Origin: Kiritimatiellia bacterium
GTDB lineage: Bacteria > Verrucomicrobiota > Kiritimatiellia > RFP12 > UBA1067
DNA: 64,000 nt
Assembly (NCBI GenBank): GCA_017514235.1
Contig: JAFWKK010000037.1
Span: forward strand, 21,567-85,566
Direction: 5' to 3'
Shown here: piece after piece, positions 6,914-17,300 of the stretch
Numbering within the stretch: the first letter of the stretch is position 1
Layout of the letters: each line of letters begins with the position of its first letter
Program-made: the position numbers and the translations under genes
The notes under the pieces: generated by a model
The model's database searches: none
The model's input: only the letters and a program-made list of their open reading frames with translations
What the model was told of the DNA's origin: nothing

Positions 6914-8620
6914 ATGGATAAAACCAAATTCTGGGCTGTTTTGCTTCTGTTGCCGATTTCGGCTTTCGCCTCGTACATCTCCGAGACGGTGTCGGTGGAG
7001 GAGGGGTGGAACGCGGTGTACATAGAATCGACGCCTGAGAGTCCGGACGCCTCGGCGTTCTTCGCGGATCTCGCGGTGACCAAGGCGTCGTGCTACATTT
7101 CAAGCGTATACTCCGCGACGGAGCAGCTCGCAAACAACGGAAGCGAGATTTCGCAGAAGCCCGTGTCCCACCTCGTTTATGACATAAGCGACGAGGCGAA
7201 CTCAACGCTGAAGAACATCGTGGGCGGGCAGTGCTACTTCCTCTTCGCGACGAATGCCGCGTCCAAGACTTTCCTCGGCGTCCCGCAGCTTCCGCACGTA
7301 TCCTGGCAGGTGACATCGGACGGCTTTGCGACTTTCGCGCCTGTCTCCGCCCCGAAGGGCGAGAGCGTTTTGTCCGCGACGTACTTCGGCGAAGGCCCCT
7401 GCGGGGCGTCGCACTCGGCGGTTCCGTACTCGGTTTGGGGTTCCGACCCCGTGGCACCGTCCGTCGGACCGCTCAACGCCTTCAGCAGGAAGCCGAAGGT
7501 CGAGGGCGGCAAGGTGTACGCATTCGAGAGCGAGACCGCCGGCGAGTGGCCCGGCGTGATCGATGTGGCGACGGAGCTCGGCGGGCTTGACTTTTCCGAC
7601 GGTGTCGCGAAAATTGGCGTCACAGTGCGCAACGCAGGCACGCAAGAGCGCGAGGTACGCGTGTCGCTTGCAGATTCCGCCCGGGAGGGGGATGTGAGAC
7701 CGCGGCTCTATCTCTATGTTCCGCCGGGCGCGGCGAGCCGCTCGTCGTGGACGGGGTTCGCCGCGACCAACGCCATCCTTTTCGCGGGCGAGTCGCATAC
7801 GTTCATATTCCAGTGCGATAAGTCGGCGATGGCGGACGGAGTGAACTACGCGGCAGTCCTTGCGGTAGAGGACCTTAGCGGAACCAAGATGCGCGTGAGG
7901 CTGCCCGTCTCGGCTGCGAAGGACGTTGAGCGCGAAGGCGCGGGCGCGTACCCGACTGGTCTCTGGATCGGACAGGCTCGCATGACGCAGGTGTCGGACG
8001 TCGAAGGGAGCCTCAAAAAGGCAGGAGGAGAGATGAAGGGGACTTTGCTGCTGCACGTCGACGGCGAAGGGAAAACGACGCTTCTGCAGCGCATTGTGGT
8101 CGCGCAGGAGAAGGACGCCGACGGGGCATGGCGCACCACGCTGTACAAGGACCTCGACGACGTGCCGAGCGACGTTGCTGCGCGGCGCGTATCCTCCGTC
8201 TTCATCGACACGGCGAACAGGGCGATCCAGGGCGGGGCGAACACCGATACGTCCGCGAGCGAGTTCGGGCGCGAGGCGACGTTCCGCTTTACGGTGGGCG
8301 AGAGGTCGAAGGAGAATCCCTTCCGCCATCCCTGGCATCCGGACCACGACGGCAAGCAGGCCGACTATTCCGCGCCTTCGCCGAGTGGCGACGTGCCGGC
8401 GAACTTCATCGGCTCGATCAAGCCCGAGAGCTTCTCGGTCACGAACCAGGTCGTGTTCGTGTGGTCCGACGACAACGGCAGGAACACATATTCGAAAACG
8501 CCCGAGGAAACTACGTTCGGACGGCTCGACTGGAAGTTGACCGGCCTTGCGAAGCATCCGATCATGATGCGCGGAATCTTCGCGCTGAAGCGCGTCAGCG
8601 ACTCCGCCACAATCAAATAG
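6914..8620 (+). CDS. Large exported protein of unknown function
   Basis: ATG 6914 has GGAGG seven bases upstream. The product is 568 residues with a signal peptide (FWAVLLLLPISAFA before SYISETVSVEEGWN). After an opening VEEGWNAVYIES segment it is a beta-rich protein with several sandwich-like stretches, for example VTVRNAGTQEREVRVSL near 235, and ends with a GLAKHPIMMRGIFALKRV segment. VEEGWNxVxI openings occur in exported proteins of this bacterial group, but I know no function. It sits second in a six-gene operon and is followed by three small paralogues and a giant protein, so it is probably a subunit of the same cell-surface assembly. That role is inferred from gene order alone. Confidence 0.8.
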   Translation: MDKTKFWAVLLLLPISAFASYISETVSVEEGWNAVYIESTPESPDASAFFADLAVTKASCYISSVYSATEQLANNGSEISQKPVSHLVYDISDEANSTLKNIVGGQCYFLFATNAASKTFLGVPQLPHVSWQVTSDGFATFAPVSAPKGESVLSATYFGEGPCGASHSAVPYSVWGSDPVAPSVGPLNAFSRKPKVEGGKVYAFESETAGEWPGVIDVATELGGLDFSDGVAKIGVTVRNAGTQEREVRVSLADSAREGDVRPRLYLYVPPGAASRSSWTGFAATNAILFAGESHTFIFQCDKSAMADGVNYAAVLAVEDLSGTKMRVRLPVSAAKDVEREGAGAYPTGLWIGQARMTQVSDVEGSLKKAGGEMKGTLLLHVDGEGKTTLLQRIVVAQEKDADGAWRTTLYKDLDDVPSDVAARRVSSVFIDTANRAIQGGANTDTSASEFGREATFRFTVGERSKENPFRHPWHPDHDGKQADYSAPSPSGDVPANFIGSIKPESFSVTNQVVFVWSDDNGRNTYSKTPEETTFGRLDWKLTGLAKHPIMMRGIFALKRVSDSATIK

Positions 8621-8709
8621 AGTGTAAAATGGAAAATCGAGAAAGGAAAAATGTGAAATGAAGAAATTTATCCGCAACTTTGCACTTTACACTTTAAACT
8701 TTACACTCT
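8619..8709 (+). repeat. Heptamer arrays and 10-bp inverted repeat around a start codon
   Basis: Purine-rich heptamers (AGTGTAA, AATGGAA, AAAGGAA, AAATGTG) fill the gap 8621-8655, and five heptamers of opposite orientation (CAACTTT, GCACTTT, ACACTTT, AAACTTT, ACACTCT) occupy 8675-8709 inside the signal-peptide codons. AGAGTGTAAA at 8619-8628 is an exact reverse complement of TTTACACTCT at 8700-8709. A transcript pairing of these arms would enclose the ribosome binding site and start codon. Confidence 0.75.
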
Positions 8710-9455
8710 TCTTTGTGCTATCGCCATGTGCCTTTGGCGCGGAGAAGATATCGTATTCGGGGAAGCTCGCCAAGCCCGACGGGAGCGATTTCAACACCTC
8801 GCTTCCGATGACGATGACATTCCGGCTTTACACGAAGGCGCTTGGCGGCTACATGATGTGGGGGCGCACGATGCCCGTGCGAATTTCGGCGGACGGTTCG
8901 TTCTACGTCGAACTCTCCGACGATGTGGGAAGCACCGTTCCGGAGGCCATGACAGAAAAACTTGCCGAGGCGCTCGTGTTTGGCAATGAGTACTGGATTG
9001 GGCTTTCCCCCGGTGAGTTTTCTGAGATGCTCCCGCGCCAGAAGCTCTCTTCAATGCCGCGCGCCCTGACTGCCGAGACGGCTCAGTCCACCAAGGTGTT
9101 CAAAGCGCCGTCGCTTAATGTAGATACACTTAACGCCAAAGGCGCGATATTGAACTCGCTCACCGTCGGCGACTCATTTCGCCAGACAGCGGGGACCACG
9201 TCGTTGATCATTCAAAGCGACCAGACGCTAAACGCCTCAGGCACATTGAAATTGACCGAGATGATGCACGGCGTGAACATCAAAGAGCGCACGGGCGCCC
9301 TGCCGGGCACTGCGCCGACGGACATGATCGTCATGTCCCAGAACGCAGATGGCGTCAAGGGGTCGGGCTGGTCGTCGATCGTCGTCCCCAAAGGCGCGAC
9401 GCTGCGCAATCCATCCAACAACAAAGTCGTCATCACATTTGGAAAGGAGTTTTGA
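8658..9455 (+). CDS. Exported ALYD/ALWT-domain protein, first of three tandem paralogues
   Basis: A 265-residue exported protein. The signal peptide (KFIRNFALYTLNFTLFFVLSPCAFG) has its hydrophobic core encoded by heptamer repeats. The mature N-terminal domain has the order YSGKL, MTFRLYTKALGGYMMWG, a DGSFYVEL strand, YWIGLSPG and LPRQKLSSMPRALTA. This is the layout found in many exported or tail-fibre-like proteins of environmental bacteria (FQGxLTD ... ALYDAxxGGxxLW ... NGxFxVxLG ... PRQxLxSVPYAL). The remaining half is repetitive beta structure. The two following genes carry the same domain. A structural or adhesive role is the best guess; there is no enzyme signature. Confidence 0.8.
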   Translation: MKKFIRNFALYTLNFTLFFVLSPCAFGAEKISYSGKLAKPDGSDFNTSLPMTMTFRLYTKALGGYMMWGRTMPVRISADGSFYVELSDDVGSTVPEAMTEKLAEALVFGNEYWIGLSPGEFSEMLPRQKLSSMPRALTAETAQSTKVFKAPSLNVDTLNAKGAILNSLTVGDSFRQTAGTTSLIIQSDQTLNASGTLKLTEMMHGVNIKERTGALPGTAPTDMIVMSQNADGVKGSGWSSIVVPKGATLRNPSNNKVVITFGKEF

Positions 9456-9456
9456 G

Positions 9457-10452
9457 ATGCGGGAAAACGAAAATCTCAGGACTCTCAGTGTGCGTGGTCT
9501 GTTGACTGTCGCTCTGTGGGCTGCGTTTGCTCCGTGCGCGTTCGGCGTCAGCATTTGCTACGAGGGTCGGTATCTCGATGCCTATGGCAACATCAAGGCC
9601 AATGTGCAGGTTCCGGCGACGATTCGAGCGTATGCGAGCGAAGACGCTACGGCTGTGCTTGCCTCGGCGGAAACCACAATTGCGACGGATGGCGACGGAC
9701 GTTTTGCTGCACTGGCGGAGGAGTTGAATGTTACGAACACGTACACGACATTCTGGATTGGCGTTACGCCGCAGGGCGGAGCCGAAATCAAGCCCCGCAT
9801 GCGCGTTTCGCCCGCGCCGTTCGCAATCGTCGCGGCGAATGTCGAGCGGGTCGAATCGGCGAGCGCGGTGACGCTCGGCGGCGACCTTACTGCAACCAAG
9901 GTTGGAGATCAGGGAGTCGTTAACGCGGATGCGACGGCCGACAATGTCATGCTGACTGGCGATATAACGCTGCGGGGAAGTGTCAATGGCGCAAAGGACA
10001 TCTACATCCGCAATCTCTACCTCAACAACGGCAACGTCAGTTTCATGCGCGCGAACGCGCCGAATGGCGTATCGACGCAGTGGAGTCAGTTTAACGCGGA
10101 CTACAGCCTGGCGGCAACTGATACCACGGGAATCTTTGGTTCTGGCAGCCAAACGAAGACGGACAGTTTCACCGCCGAGGACGACGGAATCGTCATGGTC
10201 ATGATACGCGTCGACATATCATTGGAAAATGATCCAGACTACTGGGTCAAGGCGACGCTGTCGAACGGCGACTTTAAGATACTTGACGATACGCTGATTG
10301 GCGTAACGGGCGAGATGGGCGCGCGTCTCTTTACCTTTCCTGTGCGCAAGGGTCAAAAGGTGTCGATTAAACTGCACAACTACCGCTATTATACTTGGCG
10401 CGACGTAGAGTCGTGGGCGAAGGCCAAGGTCGTCTACTTCGGCGCGAGATGA
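9457..10452 (+). CDS. Exported paralogue of the ALWT-domain family, second copy
   Basis: ATG 9457 has AAGGAG seven bases upstream and overlaps the end of the preceding reading frame region closely (stop at 9453-9455). The protein is 331 residues with a signal peptide ending APCAFG. The N-terminal domain follows the same scheme as its neighbours (YEGRYLDAYG, a DGRFAAL strand, FWIGVTPQG, KPRMRVSPAPFAIVA) but is more diverged and lacks the ALW signature. The C-terminal half has a stretch resembling beta-jelly-roll trimeric heads (EDDGIVMVMIRVD to VSIKLHNYRYY). It ends at a TGA immediately before the next gene. Tandem duplication with divergence of the distal domain suggests subunits with different binding surfaces; that is inference. 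Confidence 0.8.
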   Translation: MRENENLRTLSVRGLLTVALWAAFAPCAFGVSICYEGRYLDAYGNIKANVQVPATIRAYASEDATAVLASAETTIATDGDGRFAALAEELNVTNTYTTFWIGVTPQGGAEIKPRMRVSPAPFAIVAANVERVESASAVTLGGDLTATKVGDQGVVNADATADNVMLTGDITLRGSVNGAKDIYIRNLYLNNGNVSFMRANAPNGVSTQWSQFNADYSLAATDTTGIFGSGSQTKTDSFTAEDDGIVMVMIRVDISLENDPDYWVKATLSNGDFKILDDTLIGVTGEMGARLFTFPVRKGQKVSIKLHNYRYYTWRDVESWAKAKVVYFGAR

Positions 10453-10469
10453 GAAAGGAGCGTGGGAAA

Positions 10470-11261
10470 ATGAGAAGTTTTGCAGCATTGGCTATCTTGG
10501 CGGCGTTCTCGCACTGTGCCTTGGGCGCGGAGGACTTCGCTTTCACTTATCGCGGCTGTATCAATGGGACGTCGATTCCAAGACATGTGGACGTGCAGTT
10601 CGCGCTTTATGACCGGGCTGCGGGCGGCACTGCGCTCTGGACCGCGACGAACTCCGTCATGCCTGCGACGAACGGCTTTTTCCAGTGCGAACTGGCGGGC
10701 GACGGGCTTGCGGCGGCGTTTACGAACGCCAACGCACGCTTCCTCGGCGTGAGCATCGGCGGCGAGGCGGAGCAATATCCGCGGCAGGAGGTGTTCGCCG
10801 CACCTCTCGTCGACCAGGCGGAGTCCGCAGCCAGCCTCGCCCCGAATGGAAGCGCGGAGAGGGTCTACGTGACGAACCTCTGTGCCCAGACGATGTCTCT
10901 CGGATGGCTTGACCTGTACGGGAATCTCGTGTTCACGAAACCCACATCCTCGCTCACGCTGACATATGCCAGAAATTGGGATGGCAGCACGCTCATCCTG
11001 AAGAAGGGCGGCGAGGTCTCGCTGCTCAGGCCGTCCGCGCCGCAGGCGTATTCCTTCGACAGCATTGCATCCAACAGGGCGATGTTCTCCACGCCGAGCG
11101 GCGGGCTCGTGACGGTGATGTCGGCGAGCAGTTCCGACTGGGACAGGGCTGATTCCGTTCCGTGCGTGACATGGGCGGTCAGTCCGGGCAACATCTATCC
11201 GCCTTTCGGCGTCGGCCATCCGGTGAAGGTCTACTTCTATCCCTTCGGAACTGCGAACTAA
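10470..11261 (+). CDS. Exported paralogue of the ALWT-domain family, third copy
   Basis: ATG 10470 is chosen because AAGGAG (10455-10460) lies nine bases upstream and it gives a clean signal peptide (RSFAALAILAAFSHCALG); an upstream ATG at 10449 overlaps the previous stop. The 263-residue product has the clearest version of the family motif: TYRGCINGT, QFALYDRAAGGTALWT, NGFFQCELAG, FLGVSIGGEAEQYPRQ. The distal part is different from those of its two neighbours. It ends 14 bp before the giant gene, so co-translation is likely. Role as in the two preceding genes: surface or fibre component, inferred. Confidence 0.8.
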   Translation: MRSFAALAILAAFSHCALGAEDFAFTYRGCINGTSIPRHVDVQFALYDRAAGGTALWTATNSVMPATNGFFQCELAGDGLAAAFTNANARFLGVSIGGEAEQYPRQEVFAAPLVDQAESAASLAPNGSAERVYVTNLCAQTMSLGWLDLYGNLVFTKPTSSLTLTYARNWDGSTLILKKGGEVSLLRPSAPQAYSFDSIASNRAMFSTPSGGLVTVMSASSSDWDRADSVPCVTWAVSPGNIYPPFGVGHPVKVYFYPFGTAN

Positions 11262-11275
11262 AAGGGGGGTGGGAA

Positions 11276-11303
11276 ATGTGGAAATGTGAAAATGTGAAAT
11301 TAC
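11276..11303 (+). repeat. Heptamer-encoded N-terminus of the giant protein
   Basis: The first 28 bases of the giant gene divide into four 7-bp units (ATGTGGA, AATGTGA, AAATGTG, AAATTAC), so the first nine residues (MWKCENVKL) are encoded by the array. It belongs to the same purine-rich class as the array upstream of 8658. Confidence 0.6.
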
Positions 11304-14300
11304 CCAGAACCAATGTGCAGTTGGTTGCCGCCTGCCTGCTTTTGGCCATTTCCGCCAGCTGCGCATTCGCCGAATACGACCTCGGCGAAATGCGGCCGCT
11401 CGACATCTACGACACCGCGACGCCGTCCGAATGGAGCCTGACGAACGCCGCGAGCCTGCTGCTTTCCGGCGGGGCGTTCGTCGCGACGAACAACGCGTCG
11501 GGTCCGCGGCAGATCGACAACAACGGCAACGCGGCGTTCAGTCTCGTGTCGGTCAGGTGCGGAACGCTCGTCTCGCAGCAGAGGCCCGACTTCTCGCTCG
11601 GCGACTGGTGCACTTACCTGCCGACGGACAATCCCGCGGACATCGACTGGGCGAAGACGGGCGAGGAGCTGCTCAAGTCCCAGGCATACAGGGAGGGCCG
11701 GTTCCTCTACAACGCATCCGCGACCAACGACCTCGAGCGCGTGATGTTCACGCGCGGCGGCACGGTCAAGATCAACTGGTACCTCAGGTCCAGGACCGGC
11801 GACGAGAGCGTAGAGCGCACGTACATCGTCGCGTCCACCACGGCGTCGCGTCCGTACCGCATCTTCTGGACTGAGGACGGATTCGACGGCCCCACGGTCT
11901 CGCTCGCCGGGCGCAACGGGCAGGGCTACCGGCACGTGCGGCTCTTCGGCGATCCGTCGATCGTGGCGACAAACGTCCCGGTGAGCGTGCAGCAGTCGAT
12001 GACCAACTTGGTCTCGGGGGTCGTTGTGGACTCCGACTCGCACACCATCCGCGCCTTCGCGAAGCACGACGTGAACCCCGACCGCGGCGAGCACCAGGGT
12101 CCGCGTGGACAGTTCGTCCTCGCGTACTACGACACGGACTCGTTCAGCCGGCTCATATACACAGTCGTAGTCGAAGTCGACGAGCCTGACGTCGCGGTGC
12201 TGGAAGTCGACGTCGGCGACCGCGTTGAGCCGACGGGCGCGGGCTATTCGACCGACAGCATCTCGGCGTTAATAGTCTCCGGCGATGCGGACGATCCCGG
12301 TGACGTCAATTCGCCCTACCTCTACAAGCACACGGGCTTCACGGACTTCAGCCCCAAGACGGGCTACGTCTTCGCGGTCGCCCCGAACGACGCCGCGAAC
12401 ATGGCCTCGGGCAAGGACTCGGCCCACAAGGCGGACATCTACTGGCAGTCGACCGACCCGATGGGCACGTTCTGGCCGTTCGAGCACGACCAGTACCTCA
12501 TCCGCTGGGGCGACGACCTGCCGAAGGTCGTGACGGGCGGATCGGTCTCGCCCGGCTGCGGCATACTGCTCCCGTCCAAGTTCGACGGCGTGACGGCGGT
12601 GGAGCACTTCTCCACGCCGGCGCGCATTGCGAGCGTTTCGTCCAACGCCGTAGTCGTTACCGGCGCGGGCAAGTTCCTGCTGAGGATACTCGCGGACGAC
12701 AACGTGTGGTTCCAGCCGTTCGAGGGCATCCTCAACACCGACACAAACTGGTACGACCGCGTTCCCGGCGAGTGGCACGTCGGAATGGAGCTGAGGCCGC
12801 GGGCCGACGCCGCTGCGGGCAGCGGCGCAAAGATCGCCGACGCGGTAGACGCCACGCTGCCGGGCTACGTCTACGAGGCGGGCTCCCGCGGGCGCAACTG
12901 GAACCCCCGCCTGTACCACGCGCCGCGCGCCAGGACGGCGGCCGAGGATGCGGTCGGCGACACGCAGTCCGCGGCGGACAACGCCGATCCGTACGCGAAA
13001 TTGACGAGCGCGATCTACGCGGTCCGCGCCTCAGAGGAGCCGATCGAGGTATGGTGGTTCCGGTCGGTCCGGCAGGACGACATGCCTGCAGAGATGACGT
13101 TCCCGACGGCTTCGCAGCTCTACCGGGCGATATGGCCGCTTCAGGAGGAGACGCACTCGATCGTCCTCGCGTCGCAGCTCGGCTCAGCCGGCGAATCCCT
13201 GGCGTCCACCGGGCAGGCCCTCTACCTCGCCGACTCGAACTCCGTGGCAGTCGCGGGCGGTCTCACCCTCGGCGGCGAGGCGACGGGCTGGGCGGTCGGA
13301 TTCTGGATCAACCCGTCCCCCCGCGCCGGCGGATGCGAGAGCGTGACGCCGGGTCGGGTGCTGACGCTCACGAACGACGCCGGCTGCGTGACCGTGGAGG
13401 CGACTGGCGCGACGGCGCTCGAAATCGCCGGCGCAACGATAGACATCCCCACGAACGCCTGGACGCACATAACCATCGCCGCGACTACGAACGGCACGCT
13501 GGATGTCTACAGGAACGGCGCGGCGGCGCTTTCGCGTTCCTTTGCCTCCCCCGGCTTCGCCACGAACAGCACGAGGATTGCCGTCGGCGCACAGGTGTTC
13601 GCCGACGCGGAAGGAACCGGGCGTCCTTCGGCCACGGCACTCGGCATTGACCACCTCGCCGTGTGGCCGTTTGCGATCGCCGCGTCCGACATCGCGTCCT
13701 TCATTGCGGGCGGGACGAGCGACGCGGCTGCGCGGCTGCGCTATTCGTGGACGTTCGACGGAGAAGACGACCTCGAGCACATCGGAGGCCTGAACTTCCG
13801 CATCGCCCTGGACGACGCCGGCGGCATGGCTCTCCTCGCCGCAAAGTGCCTCGCGCTCGGACCAGGCGGGCCCGCGAAGTCGAGCGGCGTGTTCAAGACG
13901 GTGGACGGCGTCGAACCGCGCGTCTACTACGTGAACGACTCCTCCGCCGCTGGCTGGAACCCGAACGAGGAACACGCGTTCATCCGCAACGGAATCGCAT
14001 ACGCGCTTCGGTGCGACCTCAACGGCGCCAGATCCTCGGAGCCCTTTGTGCTCGTCGAGTACAACAACGGCGGGAAGGGCGCGATGAAGGCGTTCGACGT
14101 CCAGCTAACCAACGAGGTGTACTCGTCTTTCTCGAGCGACGTCACTGTGGGGAACCTCCTGGCGGGGCCCCATCCGCTCGACTACATCGACGGCTACTAC
14201 AACACGAAGAACTACTGCCTCGAGGCGTCCATGGAATCCGACGCGTACGTCATCTACTGCGACCGCCACAACAGGATGTGGGCGCGTCGCGACGGCACGA

Positions 14301-17300
14301 CGTGGCAGTTCAACCACTATCCGGTCCTGGAGGGCTTCTGGTTCCCGTCGCTGAAGGAGCAGCCCGCGGCCGGCACGCTCGTCGGCTGGCTTTCGTGCCT
14401 TGGAATCGACTCTCCGACCGAGGACAACGTGCTGAACGGCGCCCCGGAGCCATGGAGGTGGAACGCCGTCTGGCCGTCCGACGACAAGATACCCGCTATG
14501 CGCATCGGACAGACGCTCACGACTGCGGAAGCCGGGCTTCCCGAGGTCTGGAACGCGCTCTCGATGGCGGTCGTCTACCCCGTGCCGCGCGACGACGGAA
14601 CGAACCGCGCGGACACGGTCGCGACGCTCATCGACCCGACGGTCGCGCAGACCGCGCCGCTCGCGATCGCGCGCAACTTCGCGGACGAATACGCATTCAC
14701 CGTCGGACCGGCCGGCACATGCCAGCTGAAGAGCGGCAAGTACTACTTCTCGGGACTTCCGCCGAACATCTCGAACCGATTCTACATCGACACCAACGCG
14801 GCGGAGTCCAACCGCATGACGTTCGTCGGGCAGATGGTATCCAAGAAGGCCGGCACGAGCTATCTGCAGATCAACACGCTGTCCGCCGCCGAGCGCCAGG
14901 CGCTGAAGGACATCTGCAAGGCGGTCGGAGACGCGAAGGCAAGGTGGGACGCGGGGGTAGCGGCGCTCGCGCCGCGCGAAGTGCAGCCGTCGCCGCGCCG
15001 CATCGAGAGCGTCGCGATCGTGGTGGACACGACCACGGACGGACTCGTGAACGCGACGACGCCGCGCGTCAAGGTGGACTACGCGCCGAAGAACCACTAT
15101 GCGCTCGTCGCGAACGGATGCGGCACGAACTACGTCACGCTCATCGAGAACGATTCCCCGGACGAGAAGGTCGTGCCGGCGGGCTCCACGATTTCGATGC
15201 ACGTCGTGAAGGTCGTCCCGGAGCTGTACACGGGTCCGCTCGTCGTCCTCGCCGACCCGAACAACAAGCTCTCCGAGCAGCTCAACATACTCTACGCTTC
15301 GCCGCTCGGCGACTCTTCCGACAACTACACGTTCGAGTGGCGCCGGCGCGAGCCCGCATCGGACGGCGTGGTGCCGACGGCCGGCGAGCAGGGCTGGAGC
15401 GTCAAGACGAACGGCGTGGGCGCGACGTCCATCCTCCTCGGCGGCGGAGGGGCGAACCTGACGGAACTCGTCAACACGTACTACGAGATGCGCTACAAGC
15501 CGCTTCCGGGGACAGACCCCTACAAGACGATCGGCGACACGTGGAGCGGATGGTGCGGCCCGACGCTCGCCGAGGGCTGGGTGCAGCGCGTCCTCAACGC
15601 GGTCACGCCGTTCGCGCAGCGCATGAGCGACTTCTACTCCAACGCGGCGGAGATCAACTACACGATGCCCGAGCAGATCGGCGGGCCCTACCGCGGCGAC
15701 GTGGCGCTGAACGACGCGAACCTCAACTCCGTCGGACTCGTAGAACTGTACCAGACAGTCCTTAACAAGGCCGAGTCGCTTTCGCTCGCGCTCGGGATAA
15801 ACGACCCGAACGCCAACAAGCAGCTCATGGAGGCCGCCTCGCGCCTTGCGGACCTCTACATGCTCCTCGGCGACGACGCGTATTCCGACGCTGTGAACCC
15901 GACTATCGAGACGTCCTCCACGGACACGCGCATCAGCGACTACGCGACGTTCCCCGCCTCGACATACTGCTTCGCGAACCAGGTGCCGTCGCTCCTCGAC
16001 GAGGAGCTCGCGCTCCTCAGGGGACGCACCCGGGCCGTTGCGCCGAACATGACGACGTATCCGTACTACAACCGCCTCATGTGGAACTTCACGAAGGGCA
16101 TCACGCAAGGCGAGATGGCCTACGTGCAGAACTACGCCATCGCCGGGTCCGGCGGGGAGATAACCCCCGAGCAGGCGGCCGCGCGCTATCCGATGGGGCA
16201 CGGAGACGCATACGGACACTACCTCTCCGCCGTGTGGGGCTACTACCGCCTTCTCAGGAACCCGCACTTCGAGTGGGGCGACCCGTCGATGATGGAGATG
16301 CTTGTCGCGGACTCGATAGTGAACATGGACTACGAGGACGAGCAGAAGTTCGCGATGGCGGCGGCAAAGATGGCGCAGGCCGGCGCTGACGTAGTCGACC
16401 TCACGGCGCGCAAGACTTGGCGCGACCAGGGCGGCGTAACCGGCGCGGGTTATTTCGACGCCGACGGAGAGCAGGGCTTCGGATACGGCGAGTGGGCCGT
16501 CCGCTCGGGGCTTGGTGCCTTCTATAACTGGGCTGCGGTGAACTCCCTCGTCCCGGTTGACGCTGCCTCGGCCACCAACCGCTTCGCCGACGCGTCGATA
16601 AAGGACATAACGCGCGAGACGATCCCCGCGCTCCGGCTTCTCGCGGAGAACTTCGCGGCGGTGGACGCGAAGGTGAACCGCCTCGACGCCGGCATGAACC
16701 CGATGGGGCTTTCCGACAACGCCATTCCGTTCGACATCGACCCCGCCCGCGTCGCCTCGGGAACGGCCTCGCACTTCGAGCAGATACTAGAGCGCGCGGA
16801 GCGAGCCCTCGACAACGCAAAGACTGTCCTGGACTACGCCGACAAGTTCGGCGCGCGCATCCGCCAGATCGAGGAAGCCGAGGCGGACGACGCGGATTCC
16901 CTTGAGGAATTCGAGGCCGCGTTCAAGAAGGACCTCATAGCCGTCTACGGCACGCCGTATCCCGACGACATCGGTCCCAGCGGAACATACGCGCAGGGCT
17001 ATGACGGACCTGACCTCTACCACTACAACTACATAGACGTGTCGCAGTACGGAATCGAGGAGTTGAAGACGTCGATCTCCACCAGCATCACGGTGTATGC
17101 GGAACTTGACGCGGACTGGCTGAACGTCAAGCCGGGCGCGGACTTCGACTATGCGATTCCCATCACCTACAACGTCGCGTCCGGCGGAGTCGTAGTCAAG
17201 CCTGCCGAGTGGTCGAGCGTCCGCCTAACCGAAGGGTCGATACAGTCCGCCTACCGCGACTTCATCGAGGCGTACGCGCTCGTCCAGCAGAAGATCAAGC

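Noticed and set aside
13663-15765. 700-codon plus-strand frame inside the giant gene.
   Set aside because: Extremely Arg-rich, no domains, out of phase with the real frame.
14105-16774. 889-codon open frame on the minus strand inside the giant gene.
   Set aside because: Arg/Val-rich low-information translation typical of antisense shadows; the plus-strand frame is continuous with the signal peptide and LamG-like domain.
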